Source: Daejeonella oryzae DSM 19973
Lineage (GTDB): Bacteria; Bacteroidota; Bacteroidia; Sphingobacteriales; Sphingobacteriaceae
DNA: 64,000 nucleotides
NCBI RefSeq assembly: GCF_000422945.1
Contig: NZ_AUHA01000002.1
Span: 124,001 to 188,000, forward strand
Reading direction: 5' to 3'
Of the stretch, positions 34,271-44,091 are shown one piece after another. Positions within the stretch are counted from its first letter, which is position 1. Every line of letters starts with the position of its first letter. Under the pieces are notes generated by a model. That model did not search any database. It was not told the origin of the DNA and was given only the letters and a program-made list of their open reading frames with translations. The translations under genes were made by a program, and so were the position numbers.

Positions 34271-34984
34271 ATGAATTTGGATAAAAAACTTTTTCCTTTA
34301 CTGATTTTAATTTCAATTACACTCAGGTTGTCTGCTCAGGAAACCTGTAAGGTATTGGTACCCGAGTTATCAGGAAAATATGAGGGTGACTGCAAAAAAG
34401 GAAAGGCCTCCGGCAATGGGAAAGCTGAAGGTGTGGATTTATATGACGGAGAATTTAAAGAAGGTTTACCTGATGGAAAAGGAGTTTATCAATGGAAAAA
34501 TGGCAATACCTACAATGGGTTCTGGCTTAAAGGCAAAAAACAGGGCTCCGGTTCAATGACCTATAAAAGGGCAGGTAAAAAAGACAGCATTGTAACCGGT
34601 TTCTGGCAAAAAGATGTGTATGCAGGTTTATATGAAAAGCCATTTATAATTTATTCCAGATCCAGCCAGATTGCAAAAATCAGCATCAATAAAAATAATA
34701 AAGACAACACCAATAATATTATAATAGAAGTTCAGAATACAACAGCCGGAACAGCAAGTGTAAGCAGCGGAGTTCAGTCAAAACCTCAAATTACCGACAT
34801 TTTGCTGCGACGAGGTAATTTCTTACAAATAAATCAGGGTTTGGCCGGACCAAAATCTACTGTTCAGCAATTGAATAAGGTTGATTTTCCCTTCAGGGCT
34901 GTATTCAGGTTTGGAAGCCAGGAGGCTGATATTGAAATTCTGGAACCCGGAAACTGGAAGATATTTGTAAATCTGAACAATTAA
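34271..34984 (+). CDS. Exported MORN-repeat protein
   Basis: 237 aa with a signal peptide (FPLLILISITLRLSAQ) and three to four MORN-type repeats (YDGEFKEGLPDGKGVYQW, YNGFWLKGKKQGSGSMTY), followed by a beta-rich C-terminal half without a known domain. Probably periplasmic or outer-membrane associated; function unknown. Confidence 0.82.
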   Translation: MNLDKKLFPLLILISITLRLSAQETCKVLVPELSGKYEGDCKKGKASGNGKAEGVDLYDGEFKEGLPDGKGVYQWKNGNTYNGFWLKGKKQGSGSMTYKRAGKKDSIVTGFWQKDVYAGLYEKPFIIYSRSSQIAKISINKNNKDNTNNIIIEVQNTTAGTASVSSGVQSKPQITDILLRRGNFLQINQGLAGPKSTVQQLNKVDFPFRAVFRFGSQEADIEILEPGNWKIFVNLNN

Positions 34985-35054
34985 GAAGTGACAATCTGCT
35001 ATGAGATCAAATTATTCAGATTCTACATATAATTCAGAACATGTAATCAGGAGG

Positions 35055-35085
35055 TTGGTATAGCGTTTTTCGAAACAAAACTTTG
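35055..35085 (+). promoter_or_regulatory. Bacteroidota promoter P1 upstream of rpmB
   Basis: TTG (35055-35057), 20 nt, AAACTTTG (35078-35085), continuing GCACC, which is common at Bacteroidota start regions. It would give a leader of about 115 nt. Confidence 0.5.
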
Positions 35086-35132
35086 CACCTTCAACTATAA
35101 TTTAATAATTAAAAACAATATTAAAAATTGTG

Positions 35133-35163
35133 TTGCTCGTTATCAATATTATTCTGATATTTG
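35133..35163 (+). promoter_or_regulatory. Bacteroidota promoter P2 upstream of rpmB
   Basis: TTG (35133-35135), 20 nt, GATATTTG (35156-35163), about 47 nt before the rpmB ATG. Same spacing as P1. Confidence 0.5.
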
Positions 35164-35209
35164 CAAACTCTTTAAGAACTGAATTTTTATAACGCAACAC
35201 AATATAGTC

Positions 35210-35443
35210 ATGTCAAGAATTTGTGATTTAACAGGAAAAATGGCCATGAATGGTTTCAACGTTTCCAATTCAAACGTAAAAACCAAGCGTAAGTTTTATC
35301 CTAACCTGAAGGTAAAAAAGTTTTTCATACCTGAAGAAAACAGATGGATTACATTAAAAGTTAGCACATCGGCTATCAGAACCATCTCTAAAAACGGAAT
35401 TACTCCGGTAATTAACAAATTCCTTAAAAAGGGATTTATATAA
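35210..35443 (+). CDS. rpmB: Ribosomal protein bL28
   Basis: 77 aa; SRICDLTGKMAMNGFNVSNSNVKTKRKFYPNLKVKKFFIPEENRWITLKVS is bL28. It lacks zinc-binding cysteine pairs (C- form). First gene of rpmB-rpmG-DUF4295, with two putative promoters in front. Confidence 0.97.
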   Translation: MSRICDLTGKMAMNGFNVSNSNVKTKRKFYPNLKVKKFFIPEENRWITLKVSTSAIRTISKNGITPVINKFLKKGFI

Positions 35444-35471
35444 CAATAACGAATAGCAAAATAATATTATA

Positions 35472-35654
35472 ATGGCTAAGAAAGGCAATAGAGTTCAGGT
35501 TATTTTAGAGTGCACTGAGCATAAAGAAACCGGAATGGCGGGTATGTCTCGTTATGTAACCACCAAGAACAAGAAAAATACTACTGAGCGTTTAGAATTG
35601 AAAAAATTTAACCCGGTATTGAGAAAAGTAACTGTTCATAAGGAAATTAAGTAA
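35472..35654 (+). CDS. rpmG: Ribosomal protein bL33
   Basis: 60 aa; [21 protein letters not shown] and [23 protein letters not shown] are bL33. No CxxC zinc pairs, so the zinc-independent form. 28 nt after rpmB. Confidence 0.97.
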   Translation: MAKKGNRVQVILECTEHKETGMAGMSRYVTTKNKKNTTERLELKKFNPVLRKVTVHKEIK

Positions 35655-35711
35655 CATTTGGTAATTGCAGGATTTCATAAGAATCCGGTTTTTTACATAA
35701 AATAATATACA

Positions 35712-35876
35712 ATGGCAAAGAAAGTAGTTGCAACCCTAAAAACAGGTGCAGGTAAAGAATATTCAAAAGTGATTACCATGACTAAGTCTCCTAAAACCGG
35801 AGCTTATTCATTCAAAGAATTAATCGTTCACAATGATCACGTGAAAGATGCTATCGCGGTAGCAAAAAATTCTTAA
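35712..35876 (+). CDS. DUF4295 protein (small, Bacteroidota-specific)
   Basis: A 54-aa basic protein, MAKKVVATLKTGAGKEYSKV and onward to VKDAIAVAKNS. In Bacteroidota this gene regularly follows rpmG, which suggests a ribosome-associated role; its function is not established. ATG 35712, stop 35874-35876, then the terminator at 35901. Confidence 0.92.
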   Translation: MAKKVVATLKTGAGKEYSKVITMTKSPKTGAYSFKELIVHNDHVKDAIAVAKNS

Positions 35877-35900
35877 TACTATTTAGAATGAAATTTTGAA

Positions 35901-35934
35901 GCCGCCCTCGATTAATTCGTGGGGGGCTTTTTTC
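35901..35934 (+). terminator. Terminator of the rpmB operon
   Basis: GCCGCCC (35901-35907) pairs with GGGGGGC (35921-35927) with one mismatch, followed by seven T. Confidence 0.8.
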
Positions 35935-35949
35935 GTTATTTAATCATCT

Positions 35950-36915
35950 ATGGGATTATTTGATTTTTTTAAAAAGAAAGAAACTACTGTTCAAGAACAG
36001 GAAGATTTAGACAAAGGCCTGGAGAAAACCAAGGATGGTATTTTTTCCAAGTTAACTAAAGCCATTGTTGGTAAAGCTACAGTTGATGAAGAGGTTTTAG
36101 ACGAACTGGAAGAAATTCTGGTCATGTCTGATGTTGGCGTTTCTACCACTCTGAAAATTATTGATCGCATTGAAGCCCGGGTTGCAAGAGATAAATACGT
36201 AAACACTTCAGAGCTTAACTCGATATTAAGGGAAGAAGTCCAGAATTTGCTGTCTGAAAATAACAGCAATGATTTTCGGAATTTTGAATATGGCAGCCAC
36301 AAGCCCTATGTAATTATGGTGGTTGGTGTTAACGGCGTTGGCAAAACCACCACTATCGGCAAATTGGCCCATAAATTAAAGCTTGCCGGCAATAAAGTTG
36401 TTTTGGGTGCAGCCGATACATTTCGTGCCGCAGCTGTAGAACAATTAAAATTGTGGGGCGAACGTGTAAATGTGCGGGTTGTAGCTCAGCCCATGGGATC
36501 TGATCCTGCATCGGTTGCTTTTGACACCCTTCAATCGGCCGTTGCAAATGGCGAAGATGTGGCTATTATTGATACAGCCGGCAGGTTGCATAATAAAGTT
36601 ACCCTGATGAATGAGCTTTCTAAAATTAAACAGGTAATGCAAAAAGTTGTTCCGGGAGCGCCGCATGAAATATTGCTGGTACTGGATGCATCAACCGGAC
36701 AGAATGCCATTGAACAATGCAGGCAATTCACTCAGGCCACTGACGTAAATGCCCTTGCTCTAACTAAACTGGACGGTACCGCCAAAGGTGGTGTTGTAAT
36801 CGGAATATCGGATGAATTTAAAATACCGGTTAAATATATAGGTGTTGGTGAAGGCATTGACCATCTTCAGCTTTTTAATAAAAAGGAGTTTGTAGACTCC
36901 CTGTTTAAACAATAA
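35950..36915 (+). CDS. ftsY: Signal recognition particle receptor FtsY
   Basis: GTPase that docks SRP-ribosome complexes at the inner membrane. 321 aa. NG domain with GVNGVGKTTTIGKLAH (G1), DTAGRLHNK (G3), TKLDGTAKGG (G4/G5), DTFRAAAVEQL. The acidic A domain is short, as usual in this phylum. It follows the rpmB-operon terminator closely. Confidence 0.97.
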   Translation: MGLFDFFKKKETTVQEQEDLDKGLEKTKDGIFSKLTKAIVGKATVDEEVLDELEEILVMSDVGVSTTLKIIDRIEARVARDKYVNTSELNSILREEVQNLLSENNSNDFRNFEYGSHKPYVIMVVGVNGVGKTTTIGKLAHKLKLAGNKVVLGAADTFRAAAVEQLKLWGERVNVRVVAQPMGSDPASVAFDTLQSAVANGEDVAIIDTAGRLHNKVTLMNELSKIKQVMQKVVPGAPHEILLVLDASTGQNAIEQCRQFTQATDVNALALTKLDGTAKGGVVIGISDEFKIPVKYIGVGEGIDHLQLFNKKEFVDSLFKQ

Positions 36916-36982
36916 AAATTAGAAACTAATCACTGCAAACAGATTATTCAAATCGAAAGGTTGACCGAAGGGAAGGATAAGA

Positions 36983-38314
36983 ATGAGAACTAAATTAAAA
37001 AATCAGCCCATATTAAAAAAACCTCGTGTAAACGTTATAACACTGGGTTGTTCTAAAAACATCCATGACTCAGAAGTGCTTATGGGCCAGCTTCAGGGAA
37101 ACAGCATGGAAGTAGTTCATGAGGCCGAAAAAATTGCCAGTGATGATATTATAGTTATTAATACCTGCGGTTTTATTGATAATGCCAAGCAGGAATCTAT
37201 TGATACTATCCTGCAATACAGTGAACTGAAAGAGCAGGGAAAAGTGGGAAAGGTTATTGTAACAGGATGCCTTTCTGAACGCTACAAACCAGAGCTGGAA
37301 GCAGAAATCACGAATGTAGACGCTTACTTCGGAACCAATGACCTTCAGAATCTCCTTACATCTATAGGTGCAGATTATAAACATGAACTATTAGGAGAAC
37401 GGCTATTAACCACACCTTCACACTTCTCTTATTTTAAAATTGCAGAAGGATGTAACAGACCCTGCTCCTTTTGTGCCATTCCCTTAATGCGTGGGAAACA
37501 CGTTTCAAAACCTATTGAAGATTTAGTTAAGGAAGCTAAATTTTTAGCCAAAAATGGCACCAAAGAATTAATTCTGATAGCCCAGGATCTTACGTATTAC
37601 GGACTGGATATTTACAATAAGCGTAACCTGGCTGATCTTCTGCGAAATCTATCTGACGTAGACGGTATCGAATGGATACGGCTTCAATATGCGTATCCAT
37701 CCGGATTTCCGATGGATATATTAGATGCGATGAACGAGCGCAGTAATATTTGCAATTATCTGGATATGCCTTTACAACATATCACCGATTCGATGCTAAA
37801 ATCGATGCGACGCGGAACCACAAAGCAAAAAACGATTGATCTGGTTAATTCTATTCGCGATCGCGTTCCAGAAATTACCATGCGCACTACGTTGATATGC
37901 GGCTATCCGGGCGAAACGGAGTACGATTTCCAGGAAATGAAAGAATGGGTTGCCGAAACCAAATTTGATCGTTTGGGCTGTTTTACATATTCTCATGAAG
38001 AAAAAACTCATGCTCATCTTTTGAATGACGATGTTCCGGAAGATGTAAAACAACAGCGTGTTGAAGAAATAATGGATATTCAGCAAGGCATTTCATTTGA
38101 TATTAATCAAAAGAAAATAGGCAAAACTTACAAGGTTTTAATTGACCGAAAAGATGCTGATTATTTTGTAGGCAGAACCGAATTTGATTCTCCCGAAGTA
38201 GATAATGAAGTTTTAATTGATGCAAAAATCGATTACGCCAACATTGGCAGTTTTGTAAATGTAAAGATCGACCGTGCTGAAGATTTTGATTTGTATGGAC
38301 AAATTGTCAAATAA
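36983..38314 (+). CDS. rimO: Ribosomal protein S12 methylthiotransferase RimO
   Basis: Radical-SAM enzyme that methylthiolates Asp of uS12. 443 aa. Order: UPF0004 domain with three cluster cysteines (TLGCSKNIHDSE, NTCGF, TGCLSERYK), radical-SAM CNRPCSFCAIP, C-terminal TRAM domain (about 375-443). ATG 36983, 67 nt after ftsY. Confidence 0.97.
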   Translation: MRTKLKNQPILKKPRVNVITLGCSKNIHDSEVLMGQLQGNSMEVVHEAEKIASDDIIVINTCGFIDNAKQESIDTILQYSELKEQGKVGKVIVTGCLSERYKPELEAEITNVDAYFGTNDLQNLLTSIGADYKHELLGERLLTTPSHFSYFKIAEGCNRPCSFCAIPLMRGKHVSKPIEDLVKEAKFLAKNGTKELILIAQDLTYYGLDIYNKRNLADLLRNLSDVDGIEWIRLQYAYPSGFPMDILDAMNERSNICNYLDMPLQHITDSMLKSMRRGTTKQKTIDLVNSIRDRVPEITMRTTLICGYPGETEYDFQEMKEWVAETKFDRLGCFTYSHEEKTHAHLLNDDVPEDVKQQRVEEIMDIQQGISFDINQKKIGKTYKVLIDRKDADYFVGRTEFDSPEVDNEVLIDAKIDYANIGSFVNVKIDRAEDFDLYGQIVK

Positions 38315-38361
38315 AAAGGCCCTTTAAACTTATTCAGTAATTTCGTCTAAATTCGCCGCGG

Positions 38362-40035
38362 ATGAAAGCAACATATATTGATTATAGTGAAACCAATAGT
38401 TTTTCGCCGGCGGTGATCAGCTATCTGGAAGGTAATGAGAACTTAAAGCCTTTTATTTCACATTTACCCAATACAGAAGGCTTTCGGAATTTACTGGCTG
38501 ATAAAAAGGAACTTGCCGACAGAAGAATTCTGACTAATGTCCTTAAAAAACAATATGCTACTCTATTAAATAAAGAATTAGAGTCTCTGCCACATGCATT
38601 TTCGGGAAATGAAACGAATTTCTTAAACCACGAGGATTTTGCACAGAACAATCTGGTAGTTAAAAATATCAGTCTTCTGGAACATACAAATACCTATACA
38701 GTTACAACCGGGCATCAATTAAATATCTTTACCGGTCCGCTCTACTTTATATTTAAAATTGCTACAGCCATAAAACTGGCTCGTGATTTAAAGCAGCAGT
38801 TCCCTGATAAAAATTTTGTTCCCGTTTACTGGATGGCTACTGAAGATCATGATTTTGCAGAAATTAATCATACATATATAGGCGGTAAAAAAATAAGCTG
38901 GGAAAAGGATGCTGCAGGTGCAACCGGACGCATAAAAACTGATGATATTCTTAATGCTCTTAAAGAATATACGGGCATATTGGGAATTTCAGAAAACGCC
39001 ATGCACTTGGCAGGTTTAATCGAAAGGGCATATACTCATCCCAATTTATCTGATGCTACCCGTTTTCTGGTTAACAGTTTGTTTGGAGAATATGGTTTGC
39101 TGATCATCGATGCAGATCAGCCTGAATTTAAAAAACAATTCAGTGAGTATATAGAAAAAGACATCCTTCAGCAGAATAGCTTTAATAACATAAATACTCA
39201 AACCGAAGAGTTGCAAAAAATCGGTTTTGAAACCCAGGTAAATCCAAGGGAAATTAATTTTTTCTACTTGCGTGACAAGCTTCGCGAACGAATTGTATTT
39301 GAAAAATCCAGATATGTAATTTTAAATACCGATATCAGTTTTTCTGAAGAAGAAATAAAAGAAGAAATTAAAGCTCATCCGGAATATTTCAGTCCGAATG
39401 TGGTAATGAGACCGCTTTATCAGGAAGTAATCCTGCCAAACATCGCTTACATTGGCGGGGGCGCAGAAATTGTATACTGGTTGCAACTGAAACAAAACTT
39501 TGATTATTATCAGGTTGAATTCCCGATACTTGTTTTAAGAAACTCGGCGCTGATCACTGACTATTCCACTACTTCCAGGATTTCGAAACTCGATTTGAAA
39601 GTAACTGACATTTTCAAAGCTACGGATGACTTAGAGAAAAATTGGGTTCTAAATCACAGTAAAAATAATCTGAATCTTCAGGATGAATGGCAGGAACTGA
39701 AATGCATTTTCGAGAAGATAAAACTGCGGGCTCACAAAATAGACGTCACACTTTCTCCCAGCACAGAGGCCGTTCAGGTAAGATTGCATAAAGCAATTGT
39801 CAATTTAGAGAAAAAACTGATCAAAGCTGAAAAGAGAAATTATTCAGAATCTCTTAATCAGATCAAAAATATTAAAACTAAACTTTTTCCGCATGGCGGA
39901 TTACAGGAACGATCTGAAAATTTCGGTTTATTATATGTCAAATACGGAGAAGATCTGATTAAATCATTAATTAATAATTTTAATCCACTCGATTTCCGGT
40001 TCACTATATTACAGGAAGAAAATCCTGCTCATTGA
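38362..40035 (+). CDS. bshC: Bacillithiol synthesis cysteine-adding enzyme BshC
   Basis: Adds cysteine to GlcN-malate in the last step of bacillithiol synthesis. 557 aa, within family range. TVTTGHQLNIFTGPLYFIFK, PVYWMATEDHDFAEINHTYI, ARFLVNSLF-like region and a C-terminal coiled coil (KLIKAEKRNYSESLNQIKNI). Followed after 3 nt by the Ldh-family gene. Confidence 0.93.
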   Translation: MKATYIDYSETNSFSPAVISYLEGNENLKPFISHLPNTEGFRNLLADKKELADRRILTNVLKKQYATLLNKELESLPHAFSGNETNFLNHEDFAQNNLVVKNISLLEHTNTYTVTTGHQLNIFTGPLYFIFKIATAIKLARDLKQQFPDKNFVPVYWMATEDHDFAEINHTYIGGKKISWEKDAAGATGRIKTDDILNALKEYTGILGISENAMHLAGLIERAYTHPNLSDATRFLVNSLFGEYGLLIIDADQPEFKKQFSEYIEKDILQQNSFNNINTQTEELQKIGFETQVNPREINFFYLRDKLRERIVFEKSRYVILNTDISFSEEEIKEEIKAHPEYFSPNVVMRPLYQEVILPNIAYIGGGAEIVYWLQLKQNFDYYQVEFPILVLRNSALITDYSTTSRISKLDLKVTDIFKATDDLEKNWVLNHSKNNLNLQDEWQELKCIFEKIKLRAHKIDVTLSPSTEAVQVRLHKAIVNLEKKLIKAEKRNYSESLNQIKNIKTKLFPHGGLQERSENFGLLYVKYGEDLIKSLINNFNPLDFRFTILQEENPAH

Positions 40036-40038
40036 TTT

Positions 40039-41127
40039 ATGAATTACCACACTTTTTCTGAAGAAATACTTCGAAATTTCACAAAGAATATTTTTGTAAA
40101 AATGGGTTGCACAGACGAAGATGCTGTGCTGGCAAGCGATGTTTTAATCAAATCAGATCTTCGCGGAATCGACTCTCATGGTGTTGCCCGCTTAAGCGGA
40201 TACGTTCGGCTTTGGGAAAAGAACCGCATCAATACAAAACCAAATATCCGGGTAGTTTATGAAACCCCTACAACCGCAACGGTTGACGGCGATGCCGGAC
40301 TGGGATTGGTAATTGCTCCTTTCGCGATGAAAATAGCGATTGAAAAGGCAGAGAAATATGGCTCTGGCTGGGTATCTGTCAGAAATTCAAATCACTTTGG
40401 AATTGCAGGATATCATGCACTAATGGCGGTAGAAAAAAACATGATCGGCTTTGCTATGACAAATGCCAGTCCGTTGGTTGCACCCACTTTTGCAAACGAA
40501 CGCTTACTGGGAACAAATCCAATGTGTTATGCTTTTCCGGCAGGAAAATATCCACCGGTTATAGTTGATATGGCTACATCTGCCGCAGCAAACGGCAAAC
40601 TGGAAATTGCACAGCGATCTGGAAAGCCGGTGCCGGAAGGATGGATCCAGGATAAAGATGGCAATTCCTCTATCGATCCTCATGAGTTAAAAAGCGGCGG
40701 ATCGTTGCTGCCTCTTGGAAGCGACAGAGATCACGGCAGCCATAAAGGTTTCGGATTAAGCGCCACGGTAGATATTTTATCGGCAGTACTTTCAGGAGCT
40801 AATTATGGCCCCTGGGTTCCGCCTTTTGTCTCTTTTTTAGAACCTCCATCTGATCCCGTTGGTAAGGGAATAGGTCATTTTATTGGAGCCATGCGGGTTG
40901 ATGGCTTTAGGCCGGTAGAAGAATTTAAATCACACTTGGATAAATGGATTGAACGATTTAAATCTGCAAAAACCGTTTCTCCTGATCAGAAAGTTATTAT
41001 CCCGGGCGAACCCGAGTTAGAAGCAGAACTTTTTAGGCAAACTAATGGAATTCCAATAATTGAATCTGTATACCTGGATTTGAATGAGTTAGCTGAAAAA
41101 TTCCAAATTGAAAAACTGAATAAATAG
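40039..41127 (+). CDS. Ldh-family (malate/L-lactate-type) dehydrogenase
   Basis: NAD(P)-dependent 2-hydroxyacid oxidoreductase of the Ldh_2 family. 362 aa. RGIDSHGVARL, GWVSVRNSNHFGIAGYHAL, LGTNPMCYAFPAGK and GSHKGFGLS are family motifs. Substrate (malate, sulfolactate, ureidoglycolate or similar) not deducible. Translationally close to bshC (3 nt). Confidence 0.92.
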   Translation: MNYHTFSEEILRNFTKNIFVKMGCTDEDAVLASDVLIKSDLRGIDSHGVARLSGYVRLWEKNRINTKPNIRVVYETPTTATVDGDAGLGLVIAPFAMKIAIEKAEKYGSGWVSVRNSNHFGIAGYHALMAVEKNMIGFAMTNASPLVAPTFANERLLGTNPMCYAFPAGKYPPVIVDMATSAAANGKLEIAQRSGKPVPEGWIQDKDGNSSIDPHELKSGGSLLPLGSDRDHGSHKGFGLSATVDILSAVLSGANYGPWVPPFVSFLEPPSDPVGKGIGHFIGAMRVDGFRPVEEFKSHLDKWIERFKSAKTVSPDQKVIIPGEPELEAELFRQTNGIPIIESVYLDLNELAEKFQIEKLNK

Positions 41128-41214
41128 GATTTAATTTATATCATCATCAAATTTTAAAAACAATACAGATTTACGGGCCTTGTATAATATATCGTTCATT
41201 TAAACTTTATAATT

Positions 41215-41466
41215 ATGAAAAATCCAATTCCACCAGGAAAAGATAGCGCCAGCACTGGATCTCAGGGTAAAAGTACCTCTAACAGGGCATTTGATGATAA
41301 TAGAGAAGTTTTAAAGTCCAGAGGAATTTCTAATTCAGGTGGCCAGATGTCTGATCAAACGGATAACAAACAAGCCACCGTAAATAAAGGAAATGTAAAT
41401 CCGGATGTACAAGGAAAACAGCATGCTCCGCAAAAGCCAAGCGAAAGTTCTCCCAAGAAGAAATAG
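41215..41466 (+). CDS. Small disordered hydrophilic protein, 83 aa
   Basis: Ser/Gly/Asn/Lys-rich with no hydrophobic core (KDSASTGSQGKSTSNRAFDD, QKPSESSPKKK). Looks intrinsically disordered. ATG 41215, ends just before the palindromic terminator. Function unknown. Confidence 0.7.
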   Translation: MKNPIPPGKDSASTGSQGKSTSNRAFDDNREVLKSRGISNSGGQMSDQTDNKQATVNKGNVNPDVQGKQHAPQKPSESSPKKK

Positions 41467-41472
41467 TTTGAA

Positions 41473-41501
41473 AATATGCGCAGCTTAAAGCTGCGCATAT
41501 T
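41473..41501. terminator. Bidirectional terminator (14-bp perfect palindrome)
   Basis: AATATGCGCAGCTT (41473-41486) / AAGCTGCGCATATT (41488-41501), one spacer base, A/T tracts on both sides, between the convergent 83-aa gene and lepB. Confidence 0.85.
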
Positions 41502-41507
41502 TATTGG

Positions 41508-42620
41508 TTAATAGATACCACCAAAGATTCTGTTCCAGCGAATCTTACTTAAAAAAGTCCCGTCAGAATCCCAGCTCATCCAAACGAACAGAGCTTTCCC
41601 AACAATATGATCTTCGGGCACAAAACCCCAATAGCGTGAATCCAGCGAATTATGACGGTTATCACCCATCATCCAGTAATAGTTTTGTTTAAACGTATAG
41701 TTATCTGCCGGCTTTCCATTAATAACAATCTGATTACCATTCTGCTCTACTTTATTCCCTTCATAAACCCTAATAGCCCGCTCATACAAAGGAAAATTAG
41801 TGCTGTCTAGTTTTACGTTCCAGCCTTTTTTAGGAATTATAACGGATCCGAAATTATCTTCATTCCATTTAAATCGTTGGTTGTGAGGGAAAATTTGTGG
41901 TTCAAATTCATTAATGGGACGTATAACCGGAATCACAGATTTAACATTTTCCCAATTTTTAATGGTCTCTGCCTGAGCAGCAGTCATATTAAAATAATAA
42001 TCATCCTCGGTAGCACGCTGAACTTCAATGTCCATATCCTCTAACTTCTGAGGATTAAAATCCGTTCCGTCAGATTTTACGGCATAATTTGTTTCGCCAA
42101 ACTGAGGAGTTTCGGCCGGTTTTCCGTTAATGTATACCTGGGCATTAATGATCCTTAAAGTATCACCGCCTATTCCAATACAGCGCTTGATATAATTTTC
42201 GCGTTTATCTACAGGGCGATTGTATGGGGAATCCGCCTCCATCGGGTAATTGAACACAATTACATCGTTCCGCTTGATTTCACTTAATCCCGGCAAACGG
42301 CGGTATTTCCACTGAATGCCATCATAGTACGCTTTGGTGCCGATAATTGGCATGCTATGATGAGCAAAAGGAAAAGAAACGGGAGTAATCGGCATACGGG
42401 CACCATAATTAACCTTGCTTACAAACAGAAAATCACCTACCAGCAAGGTTTTTTCCATTGACCCGGTAGGAATTGTATAGGCTTCGATAAATAATCCTCG
42501 GATTAGGGTAGCGGCTATAACAGCAAAAAGAATGGCATCAAACCATTCACGTCCAGCACTTTTCTTCTTCTTAGTAATCGCTTTATCTTTAGGATTTTTA
42601 TTCCAGAATTTCCAATTCAT
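41508..42620 (-). CDS. lepB: Signal peptidase I
   Basis: Cleaves signal peptides on the periplasmic side. 370 aa; N-terminal membrane helix (FDAILFAVIAATLIRGLFIEAY), catalytic Ser in PTGSMEKTLLVGDFLFV, catalytic Lys in NYIKRCIGIGGDTL, and GDNRHNSLDSRYWGFV. A long insertion (about 170-300), typical of Bacteroidota enzymes, separates the boxes. Last gene of the parA-parB-DUF5683-dapB-lepB operon. Confidence 0.95.
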   Translation of the reverse strand: MNWKFWNKNPKDKAITKKKKSAGREWFDAILFAVIAATLIRGLFIEAYTIPTGSMEKTLLVGDFLFVSKVNYGARMPITPVSFPFAHHSMPIIGTKAYYDGIQWKYRRLPGLSEIKRNDVIVFNYPMEADSPYNRPVDKRENYIKRCIGIGGDTLRIINAQVYINGKPAETPQFGETNYAVKSDGTDFNPQKLEDMDIEVQRATEDDYYFNMTAAQAETIKNWENVKSVIPVIRPINEFEPQIFPHNQRFKWNEDNFGSVIIPKKGWNVKLDSTNFPLYERAIRVYEGNKVEQNGNQIVINGKPADNYTFKQNYYWMMGDNRHNSLDSRYWGFVPEDHIVGKALFVWMSWDSDGTFLSKIRWNRIFGGIY

Positions 42621-42647
42621 GCTTTATATTTTGTAACAATATAGGGT

Positions 42648-43391
42648 TTAAACGTTAAAATCAAACATATCACCAACACTAAAAAAACCACGACGATTTT
42701 GAAGCCACTCTGCAGCAAGTACTGCCCCCAAGGCAAAACCGGCCCGGCTGTGCGCAACATGTTTCAATTCAATTTCATCAACTTCAGAACTATAAATAAC
42801 AGTATGAGTTCCCGGTACTGATTCTATGCGGTGAGATTCAATAAGTAACTGCTCATGGCCTGCAACCTTTTCCTTATCATGGCCCACCAATTCATTAACC
42901 CATTCATTTTTACGATCCAGCTCATCAATTATGCCTTCGGCTATAGTCATGGCCGTTCCGCTGGGAGAATCCAGTTTTTCTAAGTGATGAATCTCTTCTA
43001 CCTGTACGTCATACTGAGGGTAACGGTTCATTATTTTTGCCAATACTTTATTGATATGAAAAAACACGTTTACTCCAACACTAAAATTAGATGCGTACAA
43101 CATGGTTTTGTTACCCTCATCGCATGAATTTTTGACTTCCTGCAATTTGCCGTACCAGCCGGTAGTACCCACAACAAGGGGAACATCAGCATCAAAGCAT
43201 AATTGAATATTATTCAATACCGTTTCCGGTGTGCTGAAATCAATTGCAACATCCGCCCTTTTTAAATTTTCTGTGGTAAGATCTGCGAGAGAATTTGCAT
43301 CAATTCTTAATACGATTTCGTGACCGCGACCGGAGGCGAGCTGATCAATTGTTCGGCCCATTTTACCATAACCCAGGATGGCTATTTTCAT
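42648..43391 (-). CDS. dapB: 4-Hydroxy-tetrahydrodipicolinate reductase
   Basis: Lysine/diaminopimelate pathway. 247 aa; ILGYGKMGRTI (cofactor loop), VGTTGWYGKL, and HHLEKLDSPSGTA (catalytic His/Lys). 27 nt upstream of lepB on the same strand. Confidence 0.96.
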   Translation of the reverse strand: MKIAILGYGKMGRTIDQLASGRGHEIVLRIDANSLADLTTENLKRADVAIDFSTPETVLNNIQLCFDADVPLVVGTTGWYGKLQEVKNSCDEGNKTMLYASNFSVGVNVFFHINKVLAKIMNRYPQYDVQVEEIHHLEKLDSPSGTAMTIAEGIIDELDRKNEWVNELVGHDKEKVAGHEQLLIESHRIESVPGTHTVIYSSEVDEIELKHVAHSRAGFALGAVLAAEWLQNRRGFFSVGDMFDFNV

Positions 43392-43443
43392 TTACAATTA
43401 AATTTGAAAAGTGTTGTTTGGGATTGGAGAATTAGCATATTCA

Positions 43444-44091
43444 TTATAAAGATAATGTGAATTTAATGCCTGGCAGAGGTGCATTTTGAGCATTTACCGG
43501 CATCCGCTGAAGAGTAGGCTTAACACGCAGGCTAAGATCATCAGTAATGTCAAATCTGAAAAACTTTGCATCGATATAGGCATCAATAATATTGATTGCA
43601 TAAAAAGCAATACCTCCTAAAATGGACAGATCGCGGTTACGGCGGTAACCATCTTTAATGGTGATAATGCCGGTAGAACTATAACCCGCATATAAAGGAT
43701 TTCCCGGCAATTTCAGGCTATCAGGGGCCGTAGTATTAAAATCCCTGACCTGAGCCTCCTTTAAAAATATTTTATAATTCGTTTGGTTGAAATTATAAAC
43801 CAGGGCAATTCCTACAAATCCACCGTATACCAATGGAACCTTCCACCAGCGCCCGTTTGATATTTGACCGAGTCCCGGAAGGATAGCAGAACGCATAGCG
43901 GCTTTTCTTGGCATTTTTTCCAGCGCCAAGCGGGCAGAATCCTTTACAACTGTTTCGCTTTCTTTAACCGCAGGCTTATTTAGCGGTTTAACAGTATCCG
44001 CTTTTAAAACTGTATCGGTTTGCTGCGCAAACACCTGCGTGCTTCCCAAAATGAAAAATATAACTGCAAGGATTAAATATTTGTAATTCAT
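43444..44091 (-). CDS. DUF5683 envelope protein
   Basis: 215 aa; signal peptide (LILAVIFFILGSTQVFAQQ), MPRKAAMRSAILPGLGQISNGRWWKVPLVYGGFVGIALVY and a second hydrophobic segment (LSILGGIAFYAINIIDAYID). Bacteroidota family regularly found beside parB and dapB; function unknown. Start overlaps the parB stop by 1 nt. Confidence 0.85.
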   Translation of the reverse strand: MNYKYLILAVIFFILGSTQVFAQQTDTVLKADTVKPLNKPAVKESETVVKDSARLALEKMPRKAAMRSAILPGLGQISNGRWWKVPLVYGGFVGIALVYNFNQTNYKIFLKEAQVRDFNTTAPDSLKLPGNPLYAGYSSTGIITIKDGYRRNRDLSILGGIAFYAINIIDAYIDAKFFRFDITDDLSLRVKPTLQRMPVNAQNAPLPGIKFTLSL

